Below, in pieces: positions 21,824-32,626 of a stretch of 64,000 nucleotides of DNA. The stretch's first letter is position 1; each line of letters opens with the position of its first letter. A program made the position numbers and the translations under genes. The DNA is from Ryuthela nishihirai. Lineage: Eukaryota; Arthropoda; Arachnida; Araneae; Heptathelidae. The notes below the pieces were generated by a model that saw only the letters and a list, made by a program, of their open reading frames with translations, was not told where the DNA came from and searched no databases. The stretch is from contig JAWZYU010000024.1 in assembly GCA_038380435.1 (NCBI GenBank), forward strand, positions 52,104,613 through 52,168,612, in the 5' to 3' direction.

Positions 21824-23010
21824 CAGTCGCTCGAAGAAGTATCCGAACACTACGGTTGATTGCAGAATTCAGAAAAAATATCTGGCAACGATTTTTTTAG
21901 AAATTAGTGATCTGGCAACCTTCGTGTCACGTGATTACAGAATTCAGGAAAAATATCTGGAGCGTGTACAGTAACTGTACACGCTTCAGTTACCGTTCAC
22001 AGCAAACTGGAGCGTGTGCAGTTACTGCACACGCTCAATATTTCCGTGAGTGAGCCCACACGATCCAGGTCTTTATGAGCTCACACGACACATCTGGCAA
22101 CCTTCGTGTCACGTGATTACAGAATTCAGGAAAAATATCTGGAGCGTGTACAGCAACTGTACACGCTCCAGTTACCGTTCACAGCAAACTGGAGCGTGTG
22201 CAGTAACTGCACACGCTCCAGTTTGCTGTGAATGGTAACTGCATACGCTCAATATATCCGTGAGTGAGCCCACACGATCCAATGTGCTGTGAACATTAAC
22301 CGCAACCGCTCCAGTTTCCTGTGAACGGTAACTGCACACGCTCAATATTTCCGTGAGTGAGTCCACACGATCCAGGTCTTTATGAGCTCACACGACACAT
22401 CTGGCAACCTTCGTGTCACGTGATTACAGAATTCAGGAAAAATATCTGGAGCGTGTACAGCAACTGTACACGCTCCAGTTACCGTTCACAGCAAACTGGA
22501 GCGTGTGCAGTAACTGCACACGCTCCAGTTTGCTGTGAATGGTAACTGCATACGCTCAATATATCCGTGAGTGAGCCCACACGATCCAATGTGCTGTGAA
22601 CATTAACCGCAACCGCTCCAGTTTGCTGTGAACGGTAACTGCACACGCTCAATATTTCCGTGAGTGAGCCCACTCCATCCAGGTCTTTGTGAGCTCACAC
22701 GATCCCAATGTGCTGTGAACATTAACCGCAACCGCTCCAGTTTGCTGTGAACGGTAACTGCACAAGCTCCATATTCATTGCATTATATATTCTTACGCAT
22801 TATATATATTAAAAAAATATCCGAACACTACGGTTGTTTACAGAATTCAGAAAAAATATCTGGCAACGATTTTTTTTAGAAATTAGTGATTCGTGTCACG
22901 TGACACGAAGGTTACCAGATCACTAATTTCTAAAAAAAAAAAGCGTTGCCAGATATTTTTTCTGAATTCTGTAATCAACCGTAGTGTTCGGATACTTCTT
23001 TGGACGATTG
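21824..23010. mobile_element. expanded foldback MITE with internal tandem hairpins
   Basis: TA-flanked ends CAGTCGCTCGAAGAAGTATC and CTTTGGACGATTG. After the left arm the interior is replaced by stacked hairpins (such as GAGCGTGTACAGCAACTGTA against TACACGCTC) and by repeats of TTGCTGTGAACGGTAACTGC, CTCAATATTTCCGTGAGTGA and CACACGATCCAGGTC. A 307-bp block (22050-22356) is tandemly duplicated at 22357-22663. From about 22800 a second MITE body follows with its own palindromic centre. Non-coding. Confidence 0.9.
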
Positions 23011-23288
23011 TACCCTAAATTATCAAAATTAGCCGATGCCACCTGAAGATATTAATCGTAAGATAAGAAATCGAAAGTATTTCCATGTTACGACAGAAGA
23101 AAGTCAAAGTCAATGTTCCTTAATTTCTAAAATCATCCTTCTATGATAAAAGTGACTGAAGATAAAATGTCTGTCAAATTCTATTCAAATTTCTATTTTA
23201 TTTTGGCAATATTTGTTCATTATTTAAAGCGTTACGGAAGTTTCAATATCAAAGAGCAATGGTAGATATAAGAATCAATTTAAAGCAT

Positions 23289-23681
23289 TGGGCGGGGGTA
23301 CTCAGTCGGTAGCGCGCCAGGCTCGTAATCTGCAGTTCCCAAGTTCGAGTCCCAGCTGGGTCAGCGTTGAGATTTATCTCCGCAAAATTCCCCGCCCTGC
23401 CCACGGTCAGTAGGGGAGACCGATGGGCTTGGAAAGACCGCCGTCCGTCGGATGGGACGTTATGCCGTGGCCCCGTGTGCGGGAGAGCCATACCCTGTGC
23501 ACTTTAAAGAACACGCTCGATGGCCTTGACGGAAGGCTACCATCTGTCTCCCAACAGTTGTTCCAGTGGGTCCCCTCCCCCAACCTTCTCTGAGCCTTCG
23601 GGGTCCTTGTGACCTGGCCATTTAGCCGATGGTGTGCAGAAAAGTGCCGCTCAGAGGTAAAACAACCCAACAACAACCCAA
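23289..23681 (+). mobile_element. SINE1, full-length, plus strand
   Basis: Head GGGCGGGGGTACTCAGTCGG through GAGGTAAAACAACCCAACAA, with target duplication TTAAAGCAT at 23280-23288 and 23682-23690. Confidence 0.92.
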
Positions 23682-23791
23682 TTAAAGCATAATAAATACT
23701 ATTTAAAACAATACAATAAAACAAGTATCTGTTTTAGAATTTTATGGAAATCAAAATTGCATTTAGCAACACAAACTTGTTTAATGTGTAT

Positions 23792-23926
23792 CAAAACACA
23801 CTCTAAACAATAATAATCATCAAAACACACTCTAAACAATAATAATCATCAAAACACACTCTAAACAATAATAATCATCAAAACACACTCTAAACAATAA
23901 TAATCATCAAAACACACTCTAAACAA
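23792..23926 (+). repeat. 29-bp tandem repeat, 4.7 copies
   Basis: The unit is CAAAACACACTCTAAACAAT then AATAATCAT, copies essentially identical. A wider duplication encloses it: AAACAAGTATCTGTTTTAGA near 23720 matches AAACAAGTGTCTATTTTAGA near 23921. Confidence 0.95.
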
Positions 23927-24149
23927 GTGTCTATTTTAGAAGTTTATGTAAATCAGGATGGTCTAATCCACCACTCATGAATCGCGTGCGTTTCATTGCA
24001 AAACAAATTGTGGCTCACGAGGAGCCGCAGGAAAAATTCTCTACTTAAAAACGAAAACATACATTTCTAATGAGAAATGAATGGGAGAAGAAATATAATT
24101 TTAAGCAATCAAATGAAAACTTTAAAACAAAAATTTTTAATGAGAATGT

Positions 24150-24530
24150 GAATTGTTTTACCTCTGAGCGGCACTTTTTTTGCACACCATGGGCCCAAAT
24201 GGCCAGGTCACATGGACCCCGAAGGCTCAGAGAAGATTGTGGGAGGGGACCCACTGGAACAGCTGTTGGGAGACAGATGGTAGCCTTCCGTCAAAGCCAT
24301 CCAGCGTGTTCTTTAACGTGCACAGGGTGTGGCTCTCCCGCACACGGGGCCACGGCTTAACGTCCCATCCGACGGACGGCGGCCTTTACAAGCTCATCGG
24401 TGTCCCCTACTGACCGTGGGCAGGGCGGGGAGTTTTGCGGAGATAAATCTCAAAACTGACCCAGCTGGGACTCGAACCTGGGAACTACAGATTACGAGCC
24501 TGATGCGCTACCGACTGAGCCCCCCCCCCC
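24150..24530 (-). mobile_element. SINE1, minus strand
   Basis: TTTTACCTCTGAGCGGCACT through GCTACCGACTGAGCC, then a C run. The possible target duplication TGAATTG (about 24142-24148 and 24558-24564) is short and uncertain. Confidence 0.9.
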
Positions 24531-24539
24531 CCTCCCTCC

Positions 24540-24972
24540 ACACCCACACACACCCACTGAATTGGTAGAATCGTTTAGTTATGCACCTAAAAATGTTTGG
24601 TCAAAAAATTAGAAGAACTAAGCCCAATGCAGCGTTTCATGATTTGCTTTAGGAGTTATTTGGCTCCAATGGATCCTTACGTACAATATTTCCTTCGCAA
24701 TCATCGCTCAGCTGATAAAGAAGGCCGAAGAACAGTAACAAATAGTAATGACGTACATCAGATATGGATAATTTTTTTTTAATTCTTGATTTTTTTCTGA
24801 ATTTAATGAAAATGCATCATTTTAAATTAACATTCCTTAGTTTTAATTTGAAAATATGTTTAAAAAATCAAAAAAAATATTTTGCAAAAAACAGAAATCA
24901 TTAAATCATAAAATAGAAATCATAAATCATTAAAATACTGAGTCTGGCTCATTTTTTCCATTTTTTTTTTTG
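24540..24972. other. AT-rich intron sequence
   Basis: A 61-codon open frame at 24597-24782 shows no recognised domain and no splice context. Otherwise A/T runs. Confidence 0.4.
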
Positions 24973-25366
24973 GGGGGGGGGGCGAGGATGGCTCAGTCGG
25001 TAGCGCGCCAGGCTCGTAATCTGCAGTTCCCAGGTTCGAGTCCCAGCTGGGTCAGCGTTGAGATTTATCTCCGCAAAATTCCCCGCCCTGCCCACGGTCA
25101 GTAGGGGACACCGATGGGCTTGGAAAGGCCTCCGTCAGTCGGATGGACGTTAAGCCGTGGTCCCGTGTGCGGGAGAGACATACCCTGTGCACGTTAAAGA
25201 ACACGCTGGATGGCCTTGACGGGAGGCTACCATCTGTCTCCCAACAGCTGTTCCAGTGGGTCCCCTCCCCCAACCTTCTCTGAGCATTCGGGGTCCTTGT
25301 GGCCTGGCCATTTAGCCCATGGTGTGCAAAAAAGTGCCGCTCAGAAGTAACACAACTCAACCCAAA
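24973..25366 (+). mobile_element. SINE1, full-length, plus strand
   Basis: GGGGCGAGGATGGCTCAGTC through AAGTAACACAACTCAACCC, close to the family sequence. It follows a T run and a G run, so the left border is hard to fix. Confidence 0.9.
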
Positions 25367-25741
25367 GCTATCCATAGTCATAACACGAAAAGTTTGATTT
25401 TTTTTTAATGCCTCGATAGTGTAAGTGGATCATTTCTGCCTTGACCCAAATATTTTAATAATTAGATAAGTTTAACTTCTAATTTAGCCTCACTAAGACT
25501 ATCAAGAGCCGTCACAATTTGGGCCATTCTTTCATTGCTCATTAAAGTGTTAAGTGTACAGTTACGCATGCGTGCGCTAGCAACGGATGCAACCACATCG
25601 TTGGCATGGAAGGCAAACCCGATGCACAAAAACCGATCCCCATAAATGCACAAAACATTCTTTCGAAAGAAATGGATTTTAAAGTTCAAGTAGACGAGGG
25701 ACGTGAGAGAGAAAGGTGCATTTTTATCAAATTGTCTTTAG

Positions 25742-25770
25742 CCCCCCCCCCCCCCCCCCCCCCCCCCCCC
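25742..25770 (+). repeat. uninterrupted C run of 29
   Basis: 29 consecutive C (G-run on the other strand), unusually long for an AT-rich intron and prone to length error in sequencing. It could form i-motif or G-quadruplex structures. Confidence 0.9.
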
Positions 25771-25955
25771 GTAACTGTTAATCACGATGTGAACTGGAGA
25801 GGGAAAATATAGGAAAAATATTACACTGTTTCAGTTGTAATTTTGTTAGTGCTTTTCTATTGCATATTCTATGAAAAGAATGTTCCTAAAAGTGAGACTA
25901 TTTATTCATTATGTCGGCAGCATATGCAATGAAAATGGTTTGATGCTCATGATAT

Positions 25956-26460
25956 ATTTGGGTTGGATTGTTTTACCTCTGAGCGGCACTTTTGGACTTA
26001 AGGGGACAACGATGGACTTGGAAAGGCCGCCGTCCGTCGGATGTGACGTTAAACCGTGGCCCCGTATGAGGGAAAGAACACTGGATGGCCTTGACTTGAG
26101 GCTACCATCTGTCCCCTAAGAGCTGTTCCAGTGGGACCCCTCCCCCAACCTTTTCTGAGCCTTCGGGGTCCTTGTGACCTGGCCCATTGTGTGCAAAAAA
26201 GTGCCGCTCAGAGGTAAAACAACCCAACAAGGACCCCAATGGTTCAGAGAAGGATGGGGAGAGGGGACCCACTGGACAGATGGTAGTTTCCCGTCAAAGC
26301 CGTCCAGAGAGTTTCTTTAACGAGCACACTCTCTCGCACAAGGAGCCGCGGCTTAAAGTCCCATCCGGATGACGACGGTCTTTCCGAGCCTATAGTTGTC
26401 CCTTACTGACCAAGGGCTGAGTGGAAAGTGTTGCGGAGTGAATCCCGACGCTGGTCAAAC
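25956..26460. mobile_element. inverted SINE1 complex just upstream of the transmembrane exon
   Basis: Three joined SINE1 pieces: a minus-strand tail (25956-25993), a plus-strand core-to-tail segment (about 25994-26227) and a minus-strand near-complete diverged copy (about 26228-26460). The last two form a long imperfect inverted repeat ending about 137 bp before the acceptor at 26596. Confidence 0.85.
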
Positions 26461-26596
26461 CAACTGAAAGAGGAGAACAATTGTTATTTGTTTAGGAAAT
26501 CTCTTTCTCGTACTCTACCAAACCATATTCAAAAAGAAGTGTACAGAATGTCCCCTAATAATTGATATGATTTTTCCTTCCTGTTTCATTTTGCAG

Positions 26597-26814
26597 GTGC
26601 CCAAGCTACTGTCGTCAACGTGTATCTGATCGTCGGCCTTACCCTCGGCTCGGCCTTCTTCATTTTCCTAACCATTTGTCTCGTGTGCCATCGGAAGAGG
26701 AAGCGACGGCGGCACCACCACCATCATCACCACCCTCCGCCACCCTTCGAACCGAGACAGAAAAGCCCCCGAGAAGTTCCCAGCATGCATTTCATGACTG
26801 TAGACAGCGTGTGA
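26597..26814 (+). CDS. exon: transmembrane helix and cytoplasmic tail (last coding exon)
   Basis: This 218-bp coding part has acceptor CATTTTGCAG in phase 1 and TGA at 26812-26814. It completes the last LDLa cysteine, then reads AQATVVNVYLIVGLTLGSAF, FIFLTICLVCHRKRKRRR, seven His, four Pro, FEPRQKSPREVPSMHFMTVD and SV. About 24 hydrophobic residues followed by a basic stop-transfer cluster give a type I single-pass topology. The tail is only about 45 residues, shorter than vertebrate NETO tails. It has a basic-His-Pro stretch and a C-terminal D-S-V that could suit a class III PDZ pocket (inference). Confidence 0.92.
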
Positions 26815-28046
26815 CGAGGCTAGTGGTGCTGCACTCTCGCGAGTGGGACATCTCTCTCTTGCTGCCCCCCCTCCTGGGGTCAGAGGTACAATGAACTTCT
26901 TGTACCGCACTTGACCTTTCCTCAACTCCTCCTAATGCTGCTGGAGTCGCTCTTATTGGCTCACACCAGCCAGCACCTGGAATTGTGCCACATTTCCTCG
27001 TCGGGGCCTTTCTTCGATTCACACGAGAGACAGCGAAAAAGGCTTACGCTTCCAAATGAACATCTTCATGTTTGCTCAAAGAATTCGACGCAATTTGCGT
27101 GATCCTGGTTCTTCTCAGAGCTAGTGCCAGTGACGTCATAGGTACGGTTAACGGGCTTACCATTTACTAGAGTGATGACTTTGATAGTGTTCGGCGACCT
27201 CTTCAGTAAAGTATCGAAAATTTCGCAATTAAAAGAGGGAACGTGTTTTCTTTTCTTCTTTTTTATTTCTTTTTTCCTTCCTGTGAAAGTGCGTGTGCGA
27301 TCCAATGTGTTCAAGAAGACAAAATCCACTCTTATTAACAGCGAGAGTAAGCTTCAAGTGCTCAGTGGTTGAGAGATCTGCAGCGATTTTGAAGAAAAAG
27401 AAGCAAAGGTTGTCCATCATTGGTGTTTTTTATTTTGTAAGATATTGGCATGTAAATTACAAACAAGAGTCATGCATCGCGAAAAGATGAAGATATACAA
27501 AAAAAAATCGCCGGGGATTTCCTATCAAGAATAGAGAAGACCTTCCTCCCATCTCCATTTGTTGATGAATCCACCAATGAGGGAGCTGTCACTTGTCAGT
27601 CCGTAGAATTAAACAGAACATGCAGCAAATTCAGTCTCCAAACTGACATGACTGGAAATTATAGTACCTGGTTATCAGCAGTGCCTGACAACGTGTGTCG
27701 AGAAAATTTGTTGGTGCACTAATGTGCTAAGCTGTACGTTTTTATTTTGCGGTTTTTTTTTGTGTCTGGTTCAAAAGCGCGACTAGAATCTAGGAGCATT
27801 TTGAACTTCATTTCACTTGAAATTTTTTCTCTGCATTATTATAAAAATGATAGTTGATTCTTAGTTTATTTAAAAATGAGAGAACTAAAAGCAGAATCAG
27901 CTAAAAAAGCGGAAGCAGATCCATTAAAAAATTTTACACAGTAAATAAACTTAATATTTGTTATAACTAGTGATGTACTGTGACTCCACTCAAAATCATA
28001 CGGAAGCATTTGTATATTCCTCAATGGAAATAAGTGAAAAAAAAGG
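26815..28046 (+). other. probable 3' UTR of the CUB-LDLa gene and flank
   Basis: Non-coding after the TGA, GC-richer than neighbouring introns up to about 27350. An ATTAAA near 27608 and an AATAAA at about 27943-27948 are candidate polyadenylation signals. Transcript data would be needed to choose. No repeats were recognised here, consistent with transcribed, constrained sequence. Confidence 0.55.
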
Positions 28047-28048
28047 TA

Positions 28049-28619
28049 CAGTCGCTCAAAAAAATATCCGAACACTATGGTTGATTACAGAATTCAGAAA
28101 AAATATCTGGCAACGATTTTTTTTAGAAATTAGTGATCTGGCAACCTTCGTGTCACGTGATTACAGAATTCAGGAAAAATATCTGGAGCGTGTATAGCAA
28201 CTGTACACGCTCCAGTTACCGTTCGCAGCAAACTGGAGCGTGTGCAGTTACTGCACACGCTCCAGTTTGCTGTGAATGGTAACTGCACACGCTCAATATT
28301 TCCGTGAGTGAGCCCACACGATTCAATGTGCTGTGAACATTAACCGCAACCGCTCCAGTTTGCTGTGAACGGTAACTGCACACGCTCAATATTCATACGC
28401 ATTATATATATTAAAAAATATCCGAACGCTATGGTTAATTACAGAATTCAGAAAAAATATCTGGCAACGATTTTCTTTACAAATTAGTGATCCTGGCAAC
28501 CTTCGTGTCACGTGACACGAAGGTTGCCAGATCACTAATTTCTAAAAAAAATCGTTGCCAGATATTTTTTCTGTATTCTGTAATCAACCATAGCGTTCGG
28601 ATATTTTTTTGAGCGACTG
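28049..28619. mobile_element. expanded foldback MITE
   Basis: TA-flanked (28047-28048, 28620-28621), with ends CAGTCGCTCAAAAAAATATC and ATTTTTTTGAGCGACTG. The interior carries one set of hairpins plus one to two satellite-type units (TTGCTGTGAACGGTAACTGC), then a second MITE body. Same build as 21824-23010 but with fewer internal units. Confidence 0.92.
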
Positions 28620-28815
28620 TACCCATAAAGAATTGATGAAGTATGACTTTTGAGATTTTCTCTCTGTTCTTTTAGGCCCATGAGTTTATATCGTTACGAA
28701 TTACTTTTGCCTAACTACTAATAATAAAAGTACAGAGAGTTCAAAAGTTCACTTGATTGATTACAAATCCTTAATCACTAGAAATACATACTTTTTAGCA
28801 ACAATAGCAACAACT

Positions 28816-28985
28816 AGCCATTCCGGAAGTCCAGTGGTCAGCATGCTTGACAGTGGATCAAAGGGACCTGGGTTCGAGTCCGGATGAAGCATGGAAGTTT
28901 CTTTTCACGCCTTGTCTTTTTGCTGAGGTCTGAACCTCCTCACAGATCTTTTCTGTGGGATGTTATACTGAAAGGCTTCCCATTG
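28816..28985 (+). mobile_element. diverged SINE2 subfamily
   Basis: Head CCGGAAGTCCAGTGGTCAGC and B box GGGTTCGAGTCC. The body keeps TTTTTGCTGAGGTCTGAACC and CTCACAGATCTTTTCTGTGG but has ACTGAAAGGCTTCCC in place of the usual hairpin. A similar variant lies at 45970-46165. Confidence 0.75.
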
Positions 28986-28994
28986 CATCTAGAC

Positions 28995-29099
28995 ATGAGT
29001 TTTGCCCCTACTTTTGAGAGTAGCGGCAAAACGTCATTCCCCTCTGCTCTAATTCGCATATGACAAAACACTGTTTCGACACCCCTGCTGTAATTCGCG
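28995..29099 (+). repeat. 40-bp tandem repeat, left part of array
   Basis: Diverged units related to CTGCTGTAATTCGCATAGGA then CAAAACATTG, cut at 29100 by the MITE insertion. The array resumes at 30411. Confidence 0.7.
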
Positions 29100-29101
29100 T
29101 A

Positions 29102-30408
29102 CAGTCGCTCAAAAAAGTATCCGAACGCTATGGTTGATTACAGAATTCAGAAAAAAATATCTGGCAACGATTTTTCCAGGAATTAGTGATCTGGCAACCT
29201 TCGTGTAAAAAAGTATCCAAACACTATGGTTGATTACAGAATTCAGAAAAATATCTGGCAACGATTTTTTTAGAAATGAGTGATCTGGCAACCTTCGTGT
29301 CACGTGATTACAGAATTCAGGAAAAATATCTGGAGCGTGTACAGCAACTGTTCAACGCAACACACGATCCAGGTCTTTGTGAGCTCACACGATCCAATGT
29401 GCTGTGAACATAAACCGCAACCGCTCCAGTTTGCTGTGAACGGTAACTGCACACGGTCAATATTTCCATAAGTGAGCTCACACGATCCAGGTCTTTGTGA
29501 GCTCACACGATCCAATGTGCTGTGAACATTAACCGCAATCGCTCCAGTTTGCTGTGAACGGTAACTGCACACGCTCAATATTTCCGTGAGTGAGCCCACA
29601 CGATCCAGGTCTTTGTGAGCTCACACGATCCCGGTCTTTGTGAGCTCACACGATCCAATGTGCTGTGAACATTAACCGCAACCGCTCCAGTTTGCTGTGA
29701 ACGGTAACTGCACACGCTCAATATTTCCGTGAGTGAGCCCACACGATCCAATGTGCTGTGAACATTAACCGCAACCGCTCCAGTTCGCTGTGAACGTTAA
29801 CTGCAAACGCTCAATATTTCCGTGAGTGTGCCCACACGATCCAGGTCTTTGTGAGCTCACACGATCCAATGTGCTGTGAACATTAACCGCAGTCGCTCCA
29901 GTTTGCTGTGAACGGTAACTGCACACGCTCAATATTTCCGTGAGTGAGCCCACACGATCCAGGTCTTTGTGAGCTCACACGATCCAATGTGCTGTGAACA
30001 TTAACCGCAACCGCTCCAGTTTGCTGTGAACGGTAACTGCACACGCTCAATATTTCCGTGAGTGAGCCCACACGATCCAGGTCTTTGTGAGCTCACACGA
30101 TCCAATGTGCTGTGAACATTAACCGCAACCGCTCCAGTTTGCTGTGAACGGTAACACACGCTCCATATTCATTGCATTATATATTCATACGCATTATATA
30201 CATTAAAAAATATCCAAACACTATGGTTGATTACAAAATTCAGAAAAAATATCTGGCAACGATTTTTTTAGGAATTAGTGATCTGGCAACCTTCGTGTCA
30301 CGTGACACGAAGGATGCCAGTTCACCAATTTCTGAAAAAATCGTTGCCAGATATTTTTTCTGAATTTTTTAATTAACCATGGCATTCGGATACTTTTTTG
30401 AGTGACTG
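29102..30408. mobile_element. 1.3-kb expanded foldback MITE with 118-bp satellite array
   Basis: TA-flanked ends CAGTCGCTCAAAAAAGTATC and TTTTTTGAGTGACTG. Two tandem left arms (29102 and about 29206) come first. About seven copies of a 118-bp unit follow (CTCCAGTTTGCTGTGAACGG, CTCAATATTTCCGTGAGTGA, GATCCAGGTCTTTGTGAGCT, CCAATGTGCTGTGAACATTA), from about 29360 to 30160. A complete MITE body with the palindromic centre closes it. Open frames in it repeat with the unit and are not genes. Confidence 0.93.
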
Positions 30409-30410
30409 TA

Positions 30411-30641
30411 CAAGAGCAAAATGCTGTTTTCTGACCCCTGATATAAATCACATGTATGAAGGGAACGCTGATTTTTGCCCCTTGCTGTAGTTCGCATAGG
30501 ACAAAACATTGCTTTTGCCCCTTGCTGTAGTTCGCATAGGACAAAACATTGCTTTTGCCCCTTGCTGTAGTTCGCATAGGACAAAACATTGCTTTTGCCC
30601 CTGCTGTAAATATCGTGTAAGGAGAAACATTGCTTTTGCCT
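30411..30641 (+). repeat. 40-bp tandem repeat, right part of array
   Basis: Three near-identical 40-bp units start at 30481 (CTTGCTGTAGTTCGCATAGG then ACAAAACATTGCTTTTGCCC). A diverged fourth ends at about 30640, with degenerate units before 30481. As 40 is not a multiple of 3, the same unit appears in all three frames of the minus strand. Confidence 0.92.
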
Positions 30642-30652
30642 CCTGTGCAGTG

Positions 30653-31017
30653 GCAACGGGGGTGGCTCGTAATCTATAGTTCCCAGGTTCGAGTCCCAGC
30701 TAGGTCAGCGTTGAGATTTTTCTACGCAAAACTCCCCGTCCTTCCCACGGTCAGTAGGGGACACCAATGGGCTTGGAAAGGCCGCCGTCCGTCGGATGGG
30801 ACATTAAGCTGTGGCCTCGTGTGCGGGAGAACTATACTGTGCACGTTAAAGAACATGCTGGATGGCCTTGACGGGAGGCTACCATCTGTCTCCCAACAGC
30901 TGTTCCAGTGGGTTTTCTCCCTCAACCTTTTCTGAGCCTTCGGGGTCCATGTGACCTGGCCATTTAGCCCATGGTGTGCAAAAAAGTGTCGCTCAGAGGT
31001 AAAACAACCCAACCCAA
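30653..31017 (+). mobile_element. SINE1, slightly 5'-truncated, plus strand
   Basis: The head lacks most of the A box and D-arm (GGGGGTGGCTCGTAATCTAT). Core and tail are complete. Target duplication CCTGTGCAGTG at 30642-30652 and 31018-31028. Confidence 0.93.
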
Positions 31018-31476
31018 CCTGTGCAGTGATTTGTGTGTGTGCTTAAGTATAATTGCATCAATGTCCAAAATATAATTTATACATGTGCACATTCGAAGTA
31101 ACTTTCACTATAGAGAGACAGAACTTGGTTTATTAAACGAATTATTGATGCATTTTTGTGTTTCATTTACGTTAGTTTCTTGGGAAGTATAAACTAATGA
31201 AATCTTGCAAATTCTAAATTCGTTATGGAAAGCTCAGAAGACTGCTTTCCAAAAACAATCCCAATGTCATTGTTCCAAGACTCGTTGTCAAACTTCGGTG
31301 GCAAATGGCTTGCTTCAATAAAAAATAAAAATTCATTTAATGGAAACTATGCAAGTGTCCCGAAATGCGTACATTAAACCGAAATTTTTAAGGACTATAC
31401 ATTTGACGATGACGAAAAAAAATTACATTGCAATAGTATTTTATTCTGCATTCTAAAAACTACGGTTAATATGCAT

Positions 31477-31866
31477 GTAGGGGCGGGGGTGGCTTAGTCG
31501 GTAGCGCGCCAGGCTCGTAATCTGTAGTTCCCAGGTTCGAGTCCCAGTTGGGTCAGCTTTGAGATTTATCTCCGCAAAATTCCCAGCCCTGCCCACGGTC
31601 AGTAGGGGACACCGATGGGCTTGGAAAGGCCGCCGTCCGTCGGATGGGACGTTAAGCCGTGGCCCCGTGTACGGGAGAGCCATACCCTGTGCATGTTAAA
31701 GAACACGCTGGATGGCCTTGACGGGAGGCTACCATCTGTCTCCCAACAGCTGTTCCAGTGGGTCCCCTCCCCCAACATTCTCTGAGCCTTCGGGGTCCAT
31801 GTGACCTGGCCATTTAGCCCATGGTGTGCAAAAAAAGTGCCGCTCAGAGGTAAAACAACCCAACCC
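31477..31866 (+). mobile_element. SINE1, full-length, plus strand
   Basis: Close to the family sequence. Target duplication TAATATGCAT at 31467-31476 and 31867-31876. Confidence 0.94.
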
Positions 31867-31876
31867 TAATATGCAT

Positions 31877-32323
31877 TTTCAACTCCTCTAAAATATTCTC
31901 TCTTGAATGCCTGACAACTCAGCTGTCGCAATTAAATGTAAAACATTTACACTTCGTTTTATGGCAACGTTGTTGGGAAAATATTATTCCTAAAGGGAAG
32001 CGTCAACGTCTGCCTTCTAGAAAGAAATTAAGATGAGGTTTCAGGATGCAAAAGCAATTCAGCTCTTCCTAGAATTATGCATGGCGTAAACTTCCTTCTT
32101 GCACTGCATGCCAAGGTCTTTTGGGCTCCGGGTCACGAGATCCTCCTCTTGGAGATGCATAATTTGGGATGCACAACTTCCTCGTGATGGATGATCACAA
32201 CGAAGTTGTTGTCGACAGAATCTGTTGAACGATCGCTTTCTTCTGTCTCTTGATTCGCTTTACTGATGGAACTCGTATCTGTGTCAGTTACTACAATTGA
32301 TATTCATACTTTATTGTACAAAG
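31877..32323. other. unique sequence, no feature recognised
   Basis: GC a little above the surroundings. No splice-bounded open frame or known element seen. Confidence 0.4.
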
Positions 32324-32325
32324 TA

Positions 32326-32604
32326 CAGTCGCTCAAAAAAATATCCGAACGCTATGGTTGATTACAGCATTCAGAAAAAAATATCTGGAAACGATTTTTT
32401 TAGAAATTAGTGATCTGGCAACCTTCGTGTCACGTGATTACAGAATTCAGGAAAAATATCTGGAGCGTGTACAGCAACTGTACACGCTCCAGTTACCGTT
32501 CACAGCAAACTGGAGCGTGTACACTAACTGCACACGCTCCAGTTTGCTGTGAACGGTAACTGCACACGCTCAATATTTCCGTGAGTGAGCCCACACGATC
32601 TAGT
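32326..32604 (+). mobile_element. foldback MITE, left arm plus satellite, right side lost
   Basis: TA then CAGTCGCTCAAAAAAATATC, left arm, hairpins and one satellite unit ending CCCACACGATCTAG. No right arm. Confidence 0.85.
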
Positions 32605-32626
32605 ATCAAAATAATATGACCACCTA

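Larger units (their letters stand above)
2889..26814 (+). other. gene model: CUB-LDLa-transmembrane receptor-like protein (3' part)
   Basis: Five exons with AG/GT borders join without a frame break: 2889-3056, 4141-4270, 10478-10545, 12803-12916 and 26597-26814, giving about 231 residues plus stop. Junction phases are 1, 2, 1, 1 in turn and every one matches. Order of domains: CUB (first three exons), LDLa (fourth), transmembrane helix and cytoplasmic tail (fifth). CUB plus one LDLa plus one membrane segment is the arrangement of NETO, LEV-10 and SOL-type auxiliary subunits of neurotransmitter receptors. Those proteins usually have two or more CUB domains, so further CUB and signal-peptide exons are expected upstream, outside the window. 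The exact orthology is my inference. A cell-surface single-pass type I protein is well supported. Confidence 0.85.

Noticed and set aside
21512..21850. 112-codon minus-strand frame
   Set aside because: Its start comes from the MITE terminus and no domain is visible.
29300..30071. Several 60-100 codon frames
   Set aside because: They recur at 118-bp spacing, the satellite unit length, and encode no known domain.
30275..30656. Three overlapping frames of similar peptides
   Set aside because: They are the 40-bp tandem repeat read in three frames.
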